Source: Candidatus Pedobacter colombiensis
GTDB taxonomy: Bacteria > Bacteroidota > Bacteroidia > Sphingobacteriales > Sphingobacteriaceae
Length of the DNA stretch: 64,000 nucleotides
Assembly (NCBI GenBank): GCA_029202485.1
Contig: CP119313.1
Location: 3,410,001-3,474,000 of the forward strand
Direction: 5' to 3'
Position 1 is the first letter of the stretch. Each line of letters starts with the position of its first letter. The position numbers were made by a program, and so were the translations under genes. The notes under the pieces are model-generated. The model was given only the letters and a program-made list of their open reading frames with translations, was not told the origin of the DNA and did not search any database. Positions 37,843 through 46,321 of this stretch are shown piece by piece.

Positions 37843-38787
37843 TTAAAATAATTCTCTTTGTTTTGTCATATCATTAGGATCATTTATAAATTTAATGGGT
37901 GCAATCTTAGCGCCTAAATGTTTATTAAATTGTTCAATCGTATAATTGGCAAGAATCGGTGTATCCTTTTCATCATGCTGGTGCAGAAAAAAATATACCT
38001 TTTCTAATCCCCTATCCAACCAGGTTCTAATTCTGACTACCCAGTCATCAATTCTTGCGAAATCTGAATCTTTATGTTCCTGACCATTTCCAACAAAGCG
38101 GATAAATATTTCGGGTATAGTCAGTTCCATATGCACACAATCTCTTCTGCCACTGGCATCAGTAATTACAGCTCCTTTTTTATATCTCGCCAGCATTTCA
38201 AAAAGCTGAGCTCTCGCAGCCGCGTCCCAAAACCAGTCCTCGTGTCTCAATTCCACAAAAACTTCTAAATCTACAGGAAGGTGTTTAATGTAATTCTCCA
38301 GTACATCAAAGTTTTTAGGACCAAAGTTGTCGCCCAATTGCAAAAAGCAAGGACCTAAAAACTGTCCGAACTCATGAATACTTGTCAGGTAAAGATCAGT
38401 AGGTACCTCTGCATCTTTTAACCTTTTAATATGACTGATGGTTCTGGAAAATTTAGGACAAAATAAAAAGCCATTACTGGCATTATCTTCAGCCTTAACA
38501 CGCCATTTGCGGATCAGCTCGGCATTGGGAATACTGTAAAAAACAGCATTTAACTCGATAGAATTAAAGTGTTTTACATACTCATCCAAAAAATTAGCTT
38601 CCTTGGTTTTTTGAGGATAAATCATATTCAACCACTCCTTCCGACCCCATTTTGCACAACCAATGTAAAATGCTGGATCTTTAACTGCTTTAGTTCCCGA
38701 AAGTGTTATGGCAGTCTGCTTCCCATCTTCAGGCAGTGTAAAATCTACAGATCCAAGCTCATTTACTGCTACTTTTCCAAAGTCCAT
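37843..38787 (-). CDS. DUF72 (YecE-like) family protein
   Basis: A 314-residue TIM-barrel-like DUF72 protein. The signatures YIGCAKWGRKEWLNMIYP, HFNSIELNAVFYSIP, FLFCPKFSRTISH, EVFVELRHEDWF and IFIRFVGNG are typical. The domain begins at about residue 38; the first part (FTLPEDGKQTAITLSG) is an extra segment. Function is not established, although this fold is found near DNA-repair genes in some bacteria. It is the last ordinary gene before the decayed region. Confidence 0.9.
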   Translation of the reverse strand: MDFGKVAVNELGSVDFTLPEDGKQTAITLSGTKAVKDPAFYIGCAKWGRKEWLNMIYPQKTKEANFLDEYVKHFNSIELNAVFYSIPNAELIRKWRVKAEDNASNGFLFCPKFSRTISHIKRLKDAEVPTDLYLTSIHEFGQFLGPCFLQLGDNFGPKNFDVLENYIKHLPVDLEVFVELRHEDWFWDAAARAQLFEMLARYKKGAVITDASGRRDCVHMELTIPEIFIRFVGNGQEHKDSDFARIDDWVVRIRTWLDRGLEKVYFFLHQHDEKDTPILANYTIEQFNKHLGAKIAPIKFINDPNDMTKQRELF

Positions 38788-38991
38788 ATTGAAAGTTTTA
38801 TATAAAAAGAAACCCCGAAACTAGTGAATAAGTTTAATTTCAAAAAATCAAGACTCTTTGGTGTTTCCTAATTTTAAAATATGTATTTAAAGTGCTTTAA
38901 ACAGGGTTTTAAAAATTGTAAAAAAATATTTTTCCCCTTTTTTCAAGATCTTAAATACACGATTAAATTTACAAAATAACCTTATACCAAT

Positions 38992-39285
38992 CTAACTTCG
39001 TTTAATATTTTTTTGGCTGTAATAATCTATAGCCTTTTTTGCAAAGGCTTCAAGTTTGACTTCTAAAACTGATTCATCCGCTCTGTTTTTACCCTTTAAT
39101 TTTTGTAATTGTTTATGTCCTGCTTCAATTCCTCCAATAGGGTCACGTATCACAATATTCTCTAAGATGACTGAAATTCTATGATTTGTATATTCATCTT
39201 TGCTGTAGATACTGTAAAACTCTTCTGGCGTATACTCCGAAAAATTTGCACATAAAGTTGAGCAATTACCAGATAATCTGCTGGA
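38992..39285 (-). pseudogene. unrecognised gene remnant (3' part, no start codon)
   Basis: On the minus strand an open frame of about 97 codons ends at TAG 38992-38994 but has no ATG, GTG or TTG near its head; a stop follows upstream at 39286. From about 39249 down it reads like real protein (NFSEYTPEEFYSIYSKDEY, DPIGGIEAGHKQLQKLKG). Upstream of that it runs into the opposite-strand DinB fragment, so the two pieces look joined at about 39220-39250. The family was not recognised. Confidence 0.5.
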
Positions 39286-39391
39286 TCAGCCATTTGTTAA
39301 TGAAAAATATGGAAGCTATTTGCGAAATATTGAAGGTGTTATTGAACACAGCTACTATCACTTAGGTCAAGTTTCTTTAATAAAAAGATGA
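39218..39391 (+). pseudogene. DinB-family C-terminal remnant
   Basis: A short open frame ending at TGA 39389-39391 translates to the last 57 residues of a DinB-like protein: SGVYSEKFAHKVEQL, DQPFVNEKYGSYLRN and the family C-terminal block GVIEHSYYHLGQVSLIKR. The His in IEHSYYHLGQ is one of the metal ligands of this four-helix family. No start codon or N-terminal two thirds exist upstream, so it is a truncated remnant. Confidence 0.6.
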
Positions 39392-39435
39392 TTTCTGGTC
39401 TGTAAATCCTACAGCTTACGTTTAGTAATTCTAAT

Positions 39436-39894
39436 CTATGTCAAACTAATTCTATAAGTATAGAAATCGATTTCTGGATTTTGGATCTCAAAACCTATCT
39501 GCTCATATAGACTTTGTGCGGTATAGTTGTCAATTGCTGTTGAGAGTTCAACGAACTTAGCATTATTTTCTTTAGCAAAAGCCATTGCCATTTTTATAAG
39601 TTTTTCGCCAATTCCTTGCTTGCGGTGTTCCTTCGCAACATATAAATCATTTAGTATCCAATTTTTAACTGCACGTGCGGATGAATATTTGGGGTATAGC
39701 TGGGTGAATCCGACTGGTTTTGACTTGTCATTTATTACTGCTACAAAAATTACAGATTCATTATTATCCAATCTCGCCTGAATAAAATCCTCAGCCAATT
39801 TAATATCAGATTCTTGTTTGTAAAATACTCTGTATTGGTCAAATAGGTCGAAAATCAAATTTCCTTGTGTATTGTTTACTCTAAATATCTCCAT
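39436..39894 (-). CDS. GNAT-family N-acetyltransferase
   Basis: A 152-residue GNAT enzyme. The acetyl-CoA-binding motif is VAKEHRKQGIGEKLIKMA, followed by ELSTAIDNYTAQSLYEQIGF, the usual terminal block of this family. The start is placed at 39894 (MEIFRVNNTQ); the frame continues to an ATG at 39954 that adds 20 residues with no family character. It lies within the region of remnants but appears intact. Confidence 0.85.
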   Translation of the reverse strand: MEIFRVNNTQGNLIFDLFDQYRVFYKQESDIKLAEDFIQARLDNNESVIFVAVINDKSKPVGFTQLYPKYSSARAVKNWILNDLYVAKEHRKQGIGEKLIKMAMAFAKENNAKFVELSTAIDNYTAQSLYEQIGFEIQNPEIDFYTYRISLT

Positions 39895-40084
39895 TCTGTT
39901 GATTAGTGAATTAAATGTAACATGCTCCTGTTGGCTAGCACGCTTTTTATCCAAATAGAATTTTACACTAATTTATTGAAAAAATCAGCACAAAATCACC
40001 ACATCAAATTCATTGGATGCATTGCCAGTTAAAGAATTGATGTTTGCATAATTTCACGGATTAAGAATAAAGAGGAAGTACGTC

Positions 40085-40360
40085 TTATAGAATCATGTGC
40101 GAATCCAGTAAAAGCTTTTTAACTTTCATTACAGTCTTGGTTGATGAATCAGTCAATTTAGCTACCTGTCTAATTGTAAGCCCTTTTTTAAGCTCCTTGG
40201 CAATCATTTGAGAATTTGGCTTTAATAAGAATTTTTTATCTGTTTCAATTGTACCAGTTGACCTATCTAATACGCCACCCTTTTGAACAAAAATTTTCCT
40301 GCCAACTGAGCACAGTTTATTTTCCCATTCAATCTTGCCGAAAACCATGCATGGGAACAA
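40085..40360 (-). pseudogene. serine recombinase/invertase C-terminal remnant
   Basis: A 91-residue frame resembling only the C-terminal end of a resolvase/invertase-type serine recombinase: a linker like GRKIFVQKGGVL, then GTIETDKKFL and an HTH segment KGLTIRQVAKLTDSSTKTVM that binds DNA in this family. The catalytic domain with its Ser nucleophile is missing, and the sequence before residue 10 is not family-like. It is a likely relic of a mobile element or invertible system at this locus. Confidence 0.6.
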
Positions 40361-40459
40361 TGTTACAAAAAATCATGTACCCTTATTTGTTATTTTCTGT
40401 GCATTGGCTAGTTACCATATACAATTCCCGTATTATACTCCTAAATGTTATATTTGAAT

Positions 40460-40696
40460 ATGATCAAAAAACCAGAATTAACATTAGCACAAAAACAAGA
40501 ATTCCAAAGACTATTCGATTTATTAGTAATGGAGTCATCTGAAGAGCTACAGAAGCTTTGGAATACAAATTCAACAATCACATGGGACCTAGGTGGCCAT
40601 CCATTCATTCCGAATAATATCCATTCAAAGCTAAAAGGCAAGCAAGCGGACAAATTTGTTATTTTGATGAATAAATTTAATGATAGAAGGCTTTAA
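40460..40696 (+). CDS. small protein of unknown function (78 aa)
   Basis: Not recognised. It encodes a short charged, mostly helical protein (MIKKPELTLAQKQEFQRL, FVILMNKFNDRRL) with no signal or membrane segment. The start could also be 40445, five codons earlier. It lies in the AT-rich accessory region. It has a plausible protein composition but no family evidence. Confidence 0.45.
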   Translation: MIKKPELTLAQKQEFQRLFDLLVMESSEELQKLWNTNSTITWDLGGHPFIPNNIHSKLKGKQADKFVILMNKFNDRRL

Positions 40697-40817
40697 AATT
40701 ATTTTCCTCTGAGAAATTATAACTTTACAGAAATGATACTTAGGCTTAAAATTGTATGTTAAATGCACAGAATCTCTAGTTTCTTTCATTTTACAGCTCA
40801 ATATCAAAATTAAACTT

Positions 40818-41843
40818 ATGCGCTCTTCTAGTAGTAGACAACAGATTAAACCGAAATTGATTTCATTCGGCATAATTTTCTTAGCATTAGCATGTGCTTT
40901 TGTAATATCTAAATTCCATGATAACACTTACTATTATCTTTATCCTCAGATAACCAATGAATCCACATGGGTTATTCTTTGTTTCACATTCATCATATCA
41001 TCAATACTGTTTTTGCTTCGCAAAAAGTATAGAACTTTATTAAAAAACAGCCTGATAGTATATATAATTTTTGTACTGTCATTACTAATTAGCACATCCT
41101 TTTTTGTTGGTTCAATGCATTACATCCTGTATCTGTATGATAAAAGCTCTTTTATTATTGACGAAGACATCAACAAATATCAAATCAAAGACGAATACGA
41201 TGCATTTGACAAAATTAGACATAAGCTTATCTTCGAAAAAACTCATTGCATGGAGTCTCTTGCCAATCTAGCAAGAAACAAACTAAAAATATCTGAAAAA
41301 GATAGGTACCCAATTCCATTTCTAGTAAAAACCAATAGAATTAAAACTTATGAGTTAACATCTGGTGATATGGCACTGGAGTTGAATAGGTGGACGACCC
41401 CAATTCCAATCGACCCAATAAAGCCCCCAAAAGATCCAAATGAAGGATACAACTATTCACTATCGATTATTAAAAACAATCAAAGTATCGAAATAAACGA
41501 TAGAGATCAAAATAGAACCTTTTTTATCAAATATTTCGATACCCCATATTCACCATCAAAAGAGCATATAATCGATATCATTAAATCTCATATTTCTAAA
41601 ATAGACAGCAATATTGAGAGGATCGATAAAAATAAAAATCTAGTAAAAGATAGAGGTTTACCTCTGAGTCAATTTGCATATGATACTTTCATGAAAAGTG
41701 TGCAGCAGGATCAGAACATTTTCAAAATTTTATCATGGAAAAGCCGAATACTATATATGCTACAGCTAGTCCTAACGGTCTTAATTATATTTCCATTCCT
41801 CATTGACATTAAAGAAAGGATTATCAAAAGGATATCACACTAA
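40818..41843 (+). CDS. membrane protein of unknown function (341 aa)
   Basis: Not recognised. Three hydrophobic helices occupy the first 110 residues (LISFGIIFLALACAFVIS; WVILCFTFIISSILFLL; IVYIIFVLSLLIS). A soluble domain of about 190 residues rich in Lys, Asp and Ile follows, and a final helix (MLQLVLTVLIIFPFLIDI) ends near a basic tail. The start is set at 40818 (MRSSSSRQQ) because the upstream frame from 40752 adds residues without family or signal character. Codon use is AT-rich, like its neighbours in the accessory region. Confidence 0.6.
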   Translation: MRSSSSRQQIKPKLISFGIIFLALACAFVISKFHDNTYYYLYPQITNESTWVILCFTFIISSILFLLRKKYRTLLKNSLIVYIIFVLSLLISTSFFVGSMHYILYLYDKSSFIIDEDINKYQIKDEYDAFDKIRHKLIFEKTHCMESLANLARNKLKISEKDRYPIPFLVKTNRIKTYELTSGDMALELNRWTTPIPIDPIKPPKDPNEGYNYSLSIIKNNQSIEINDRDQNRTFFIKYFDTPYSPSKEHIIDIIKSHISKIDSNIERIDKNKNLVKDRGLPLSQFAYDTFMKSVQQDQNIFKILSWKSRILYMLQLVLTVLIIFPFLIDIKERIIKRISH

Positions 41844-41942
41844 GTTCCGTTTTGTTTTTCTCTTATCTTTTTCTACCCATTAAAGCTTTTAAACCCAATA
41901 CAACACAATGTTTAAGAGTATAATTTAAAATGTACAGAAGCA

Positions 41943-42149
41943 ATGAGAATCGGACATGAATTTATCTATAAGTCACTAGCTGACATATTTGATAAAGAAG
42001 AAACAATAAAAGAAAGCCAACTAAAAGAAAGTTTTAAAAACTTCATGTTAAACCAATACCCATGGATTGACAACAAAAATTTATCTCGCTTATTTAGTCA
42101 GGGCTGTTATTATGCCCACAAAGATGGTTTGACAGGATTCATGCAATAA
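41943..42149 (+). CDS. small acidic/basic protein of unknown function (68 aa)
   Basis: Not recognised. It is a 68-residue cytoplasmic protein (MRIGHEFIYKSLADIF, NKNLSRLFSQGCYYAHKD). There is no signal or membrane segment. It may be a fragment of a longer gene, but no continuation was found in adjacent frames. Confidence 0.45.
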   Translation: MRIGHEFIYKSLADIFDKEETIKESQLKESFKNFMLNQYPWIDNKNLSRLFSQGCYYAHKDGLTGFMQ

Positions 42150-42292
42150 ATGGCATTAAAAAATTCAGTATTAATATGTACCTCGGTCATTCCTCTTAAA
42201 ACGATTGTTAAGTGTATCTATAGTTTCAATGATAATAGTGTGTATATTGGCTGTAGGAATACAAGTAGCAGTTAGAAAAGGTATGCATCGAA

Positions 42293-42576
42293 ATGACTGA
42301 ATTAGAGATTAGAGAAAAAATAGATCTCCATCGCAGTGGGAAAGACTCCTCTAAGAACTATGTTGAATTTTATTTCCATGCATGTTTTTATGAATTTTTC
42401 AACAGTGAAGACTCATATTGGAAGACAAACCTAGATGGCTCAGAGTTATCAGAAATTCTGAAAACACTCAATGTACAGGTTGATTTTGAAATACTAAAAA
42501 CTAAGTATAATAATCAACAGAACCATGATGTTGAGGTTTTTCACAGTACATCTGATGAACAGGTTTTTGTTTACTT
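42293..42576 (+). pseudogene. 5' half of unknown gene split by IS3-family insertion
   Basis: The first 94 codons of a gene that begins MTELEIREKIDLHRSGKD. The frame runs on into the IS, adding a few foreign residues (IILPKYWTAD) before a stop at 42608-42610. The split falls inside the Phe codon after QVFVY. Joining base 42576 to 43813, thereby removing the IS and one target copy, gives a continuous frame of 176 residues. The predicted product is acidic, soluble and rich in Tyr/Phe, with no family recognised. It probably produces no functional protein now. Confidence 0.75.
42574..42576. repeat. target-site duplication, left copy (CTT)
   Basis: Three bases CTT immediately left of the IS element, matching the right copy at 43810-43812. 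A 3-bp duplication is normal for IS3-family elements. Confidence 0.75.
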
Positions 42577-42633
42577 TATAATACTCCCCAAATATTGGAC
42601 AGCTGATTAAATTCATAAATTTAACAGTTGAAA

Positions 42634-42912
42634 ATGAAAAAAGAGCGTAGAAAATTCAGTTCTGTTTTCAAGACCAAAGTGGTGCTTGAAGCAATTAAGG
42701 AAAGTAGTACCATGCAAGAACTTGCGTCCAAATACAGTCTCCATCCCACACAGATCACCGCGTGGAAGCGTGAATTTCTTGAGAAAGCCGATACGGTGTT
42801 TGGTTCAGAGAAACCAGATGAAAAGGAAGAATCTAAAGAGAAGGAACTGTACTCCAAGATTGGCGAACTTCAGATCCAGGTTGATTTCCTAAAAAAAGTC
42901 TTGGGGAAATGA
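42634..42912 (+). CDS. IS3-family transposase OrfA (helix-turn-helix)
   Basis: A 92-residue protein with the IS3 OrfA HTH_Tnp_1 domain: KKERRKFSSVFKTKVVLEA, SSTMQELASKYSLHPTQITAWKR written here as overlapping pieces of the DNA-binding helices, then a Leu-zipper-like C-terminus (YSKIGELQIQVDFLKKVLG). The start is ATG at 42634; a TTG two codons upstream is also possible. Near the end, CTA AAA AAA GTC provides an A7 slippery run (42891-42897). A -1 slip there would enter the orfB frame. Its stop TGA overlaps the orfB ATG. Confidence 0.9.
   Translation: MKKERRKFSSVFKTKVVLEAIKESSTMQELASKYSLHPTQITAWKREFLEKADTVFGSEKPDEKEESKEKELYSKIGELQIQVDFLKKVLGK
42891..42897 (+). promoter_or_regulatory. putative -1 frameshift site producing OrfAB
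   Basis: Seven A residues in the frame A AAA AAA, next to the end of orfA. A -1 slip leads directly into the orfB frame through SLGE and the orfB start. IS3-family transposases are usually made this way. The downstream stimulatory structure was not analysed. Confidence 0.55.
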
Positions 42913-43760
42913 GTATAATTGAAAGGCGTAGCCTTATTTCCCCGGAGCACCAGGCGCTGAGTATTGCCAGTCAGTGCAAGCTACTGAACTTGCAGCGCAG
43001 CTGCTATTATTTCAAGCCTAAAGGCGAGTCGCTGTTCAACCAGTCGATAATGAATTTGATTGACCGTAAGTTTCTTGACTGCCCGTTTTACGGCGTGGAC
43101 CGGATGACTGCGTATCTTAACAAAGATTTGGGATGTCATGTGAATAACAAGCGTATACGTCGTCTTTATCGTGTGATGAACCTGCGGACAATTTATCCTA
43201 AAAAGAACCTGAGCAAGGCTAATGCGGCACACCATAAATATCCATATTTGCTGAAAGGCTTGAAAATAGATCGGCCGGGCCAGGTTTGGCAGGCTGATAT
43301 CACTTATATTCCCATGTTCAGAGGCTTCATGTATATGTTTGCCATTATTGATGTGTACAGCCGAAAGATTGTCGGATGGAGCATTTCAAATACCATGACC
43401 GTAGAATGGTGCAGAGATGTACTGCTTGAAACCATTGAAGAACATGGTACACCTGGTATATTTAATACGGATCAAGGCTCACAGTTCACCAGTCCGATCT
43501 TCACTAAAGCACTTAAAGACAGTAATGTAAGTATATCTATGGATGGCAAGGGAAGAGCCTTGGATAATGTGTTCATTGAGCGATTCTGGAGATCTTTGAA
43601 ACAGGAGTATATTTATCTTAACCCACCTAACGGTGGTATGGAATTATTCCAGGGTATAAAACGGTATGTGGAATTTTATAACAATGAACGAAGGCATCGG
43701 TCAATGGACGATCTTACGCCAAATGAGGTATTCTATCAAAATAATAAAAAAGTGTCCTAA
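42909..43760 (+). CDS. IS3-family transposase OrfB (DDE integrase core)
   Basis: A 283-residue rve-type integrase. The catalytic triad appears as Asp in VWQADITYIPMFRG, Asp in GIFNTDQGSQFTS and Glu in LDNVFIERFWRSLKQE, with spacing typical of D,D(35)E. An N-terminal HTH_21-like region (FYGVDRMTAYLNKDLG, NNKRIRRLYRVMNL) precedes it. The C-terminus has RRHRSMDDLTPNEVF, as in many IS3 enzymes. No internal stop is visible, so the element may be active. Confidence 0.93.
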   Translation: MSIIERRSLISPEHQALSIASQCKLLNLQRSCYYFKPKGESLFNQSIMNLIDRKFLDCPFYGVDRMTAYLNKDLGCHVNNKRIRRLYRVMNLRTIYPKKNLSKANAAHHKYPYLLKGLKIDRPGQVWQADITYIPMFRGFMYMFAIIDVYSRKIVGWSISNTMTVEWCRDVLLETIEEHGTPGIFNTDQGSQFTSPIFTKALKDSNVSISMDGKGRALDNVFIERFWRSLKQEYIYLNPPNGGMELFQGIKRYVEFYNNERRHRSMDDLTPNEVFYQNNKKVS

Positions 43761-43809
43761 ATAATCTTAAGTTTGACCTATAGCTGTCCAGCAAACCGGG
43801 AGTACTTCA

Positions 43810-43812
43810 CTT
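43810..43812. repeat. target-site duplication, right copy (CTT)
   Basis: Three bases CTT immediately after the right end of the IS element; see the left copy at 42574-42576. Confidence 0.75.
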
Positions 43813-44059
43813 TGACTTGGAGAAGGAATCATCTGATCAAAATGATATGTTTTTTCTGGGCATCCGCTGTTTAAAAGTGGATGAACCAATGATCCATCAA
43901 AAATTATTAAATATTTATAGAAAACTAGGCACCACTTCAGCATTCTGCTTTGATATCTGGAATGAAAAACTTTATAATAAGGTATTTAGGAGTTATTTTT
44001 ATTTCTACAACAATGATTATAATGAATCTAAAAGGCAGCTAAACCATCATGGTTTATGA
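43813..44059 (+). pseudogene. 3' half of the IS-split unknown gene
   Basis: Continuation of the gene interrupted at 42576. The reading FDLEKESSDQNDMFFLG proceeds through CLKVDEPMIHQKLLN and SAFCFDIWNEKLYNK to FYNNDYNESKRQLNHHGL, with stop TGA at 44057-44059. Codons across the join are TT + T. On its own the half has no proper start (only a TTG at 43817). No domain was identified. Confidence 0.72.
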
Positions 44060-44563
44060 CGGTCGAAGTGCAGGGCATTTTATTATTCTGCCCAACTAGG
44101 GCTAAGCTAAGCAACCTATTAGCTATACTAATACTCATTAAAATGTAATTTATTTATAGCTTATGGGACAATGTTTTAATTGAACGATTATCTTAAAATG
44201 CATATGATTTTTACATGCTCCTACTGCAATCTTATCGTTGTATATGACACCCTGATAATGGTTGGCACCCTCTAATAATTAAGGTTAAATGGACTACAGA
44301 ATTAATTCATTAACATGTTTTTTTTTGGAACCCTGATTTATTACGGTAGTCCTCCGTATCCTCTTCCTCCATAATGCCCCCCCTTTTTTACCCAGGGACG
44401 TGGTACCCTTTTCGCAAACCAAGGGCATTTTTGGGTTCTGAAATTTGGTTTTTTAGCTCATTTGAAAAGCCAATTTCAAAAAATATTTTTTATATTTTTT
44501 TGCTTAAAAATTTAAGACACTGTGCCCCATACAGATGAATTATACTGCAATAAACAAGTAAGA
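44060..44563. other. 504-bp gap without a confident gene
   Basis: AT-rich intergenic stretch. At 44335-44410 there is a glycine-coding minus-strand scrap (GGHYGGRGYGGLP) that ends in a stop and has no start, and homopolymeric C and T runs. At 44440-44477 an imperfect hairpin of about 14 bp (GAAATTTGG.../...CCAATTTC) stands out. No complete ORF, tRNA or promoter was supported. Confidence 0.5.
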
Positions 44564-46057
44564 CTACTTGAAGTATAAAAAACCTTTTTTATCTCCATAA
44601 CCTAATGGATTCTCCTTCTCATCTACTAACGAGAATGTGATATAATTCCCATTTTCTTTATACCCACTAATTTTATATGGGAGTACAGGAAAACATTTTG
44701 CATACGGATTAATGTATCCATACTTATTATTATCTGATATGAAGAATGTGGAATAGAAGGAATCCCTTGAGACGATACTGTCATATTTAGCCTCAAATTC
44801 TATTTTGCCAGCATAATTAGCCAAACCATACTTACCTTCTATTTTAAGCATCCAGAAATCTCCTGTATGTTTTCGGCTAATCTCATCGTAAATAACAGGC
44901 AATACCATTTCATTATCCGAGTTGATTATCCCCCATTTTATCTGACTAGTCCCCTTCAAATACTTCCCTACTATAAAATAGTTCTTTTTTAGTCCGTTGC
45001 TAAAATATTCCAGCGTATCATAAACTGCAGGTATGATTTTATATGAAGCAATAACTCCATACTTACCTCCTTCAGTGTATTTAATGTAGTTTGAGTAAAC
45101 ATTATTAGTATCAACCTTCGTTACATCAATATTGAAATGATGTGGGATGATTTTTTCTGAATCATATTTTCCAATAAACGCCTTTTGGTAGTTTATATTA
45201 AAATCCATACTGTCTATCTTTCTGTTATAGTCCGAATTATACTTTTGTAAACTAGTAATCAATTTGATTTTGTTAGCCCTAATTGCAAATGAAAAGATCT
45301 TAATCATAAAGTCGCTGTTCACCCTTTGAGTCACAGCTTCCGAACTACTCCCATAATATAATCCATCAACAGGCATAACATCTCCTCTTATCAGTGGTTC
45401 TTTACTATTATCATTTACAGGTATCATGCTAAAATTATTTATCTGAGGATCTAAAACAATTTTATATTTTTTGGACTTTATAAAAATATCTTTATTCGGA
45501 TAAATTGTTACACCTTTTAGTCCCCTACTTACCCATTGCTGGATAGTTTGATTTTTCGTATTATACCAAAATATACCTGCACCACCAGACGTATAAATCA
45601 GGTACAAATGATAACTTTGAATTCCTAAACTCTCTATGGAATTCACTGTGTCTTTCAATAAAAGTTCGCCTCTTAAATTGTAGAGCTTAAACTGACTGTA
45701 TTTGCTGACCGTTTCCTTTATAAATACAGAATCGGCATGTAGCCTTTGGTACTTGGGAGACATGATGATACGATCATTATTTAACATTCCAAATTTTTCA
45801 TTTTGCTTTACAATGAAATAGTTACCTGTCGTATTTCCATATACATAGTTTCCAGCTGGTGTTATTTCTGTATATGATGGACTCACTACAATTTTCCCTA
45901 AAGTATCTGCCAATCCCCAGAGCTTACCCTCTCTATATGGCACTCTTTGACCATAAGAGAATAAAGAGGAAATGAAAAGTGGCAACAGTAGAATTAGTTT
46001 TGCTACTAACCTAGATGTCAGATCTAGGTGAAAAATTGGCATGAAAAGGCGTTTCAT
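44564..46057 (-). CDS. WG-repeat-containing secreted protein
   Basis: A 497-residue protein with an N-terminal hydrophobic signal (VAKLILLLPLFISSLFSYGQ, cleaved near residue 36). It contains at least five WG-type repeats, for example YREGKLWGLADTLGKIVVSP, QNEKFGMLNNDRIIMSP, GGKYGVIASYKIIPAVYD, IKWGIINSDNEMVLPVIYDE and EGKYGLANYAGKIEFEAKYD. WG repeats form beta-propeller-like structures found in secreted and immunity-associated proteins of Bacteroidota; the function here is unknown. It lies in the accessory region with its own orientation. Confidence 0.82.
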   Translation of the reverse strand: MKRLFMPIFHLDLTSRLVAKLILLLPLFISSLFSYGQRVPYREGKLWGLADTLGKIVVSPSYTEITPAGNYVYGNTTGNYFIVKQNEKFGMLNNDRIIMSPKYQRLHADSVFIKETVSKYSQFKLYNLRGELLLKDTVNSIESLGIQSYHLYLIYTSGGAGIFWYNTKNQTIQQWVSRGLKGVTIYPNKDIFIKSKKYKIVLDPQINNFSMIPVNDNSKEPLIRGDVMPVDGLYYGSSSEAVTQRVNSDFMIKIFSFAIRANKIKLITSLQKYNSDYNRKIDSMDFNINYQKAFIGKYDSEKIIPHHFNIDVTKVDTNNVYSNYIKYTEGGKYGVIASYKIIPAVYDTLEYFSNGLKKNYFIVGKYLKGTSQIKWGIINSDNEMVLPVIYDEISRKHTGDFWMLKIEGKYGLANYAGKIEFEAKYDSIVSRDSFYSTFFISDNNKYGYINPYAKCFPVLPYKISGYKENGNYITFSLVDEKENPLGYGDKKGFLYFK

Positions 46058-46321
46058 AGATTTTCTTTAAGCAACCAAGATAATAATTTTTATCTATTGG
46101 ACTCCTGAGCTTAAGTCTATAATAAAACACTTTGATATCATTATTTAATATTTAAAAATAATCATATCATTGGATTTTTGATTAGCAATTATGTTCATCA
46201 CTTAGAGAACCATTTAAAGCAGGTTATTGAGCACGATTTTTAAAGTGCTGCGGTTCAGATCCAAAATATTACAGAAATAGCTGCTTTAAATATGAAATGA
46301 TGCTTTCTGGTGGCAATGGCA

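Larger units (their letters stand above)
42577..43809 (+). mobile_element. complete IS3-family insertion sequence (1,233 bp)
   Basis: The element has imperfect terminal inverted repeats: left TATAATACTCCC, right (reverse complement) TGAAGTACTCCC. The similarity continues inside to a shared TGGACAGCT. It holds two overlapping ORFs, orfA (HTH) and orfB (DDE integrase core), in the IS3 arrangement. It is flanked by CTT duplications. It interrupts a gene whose frame is restored by its exact removal, which fixes the boundaries independently of the terminal repeats. The left end is less well conserved than the right. Confidence 0.85.

Noticed and set aside
40449..40456. TATATTTG as a -7 box for the small gene at 40460
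   Set aside because: The predicted transcription start would fall at or after the ATG, and no -33 element was seen.
42573..42576. A 4-bp ACTT as target duplication with the IS beginning at 42577
   Set aside because: The right flank reads CTTT, so only CTT is shared, and the frame join works with 3 bp.
44335..44410. Minus-strand frame with Gly-rich translation as a real gene
   Set aside because: It has no start, is short and stops quickly; treated as a scrap.
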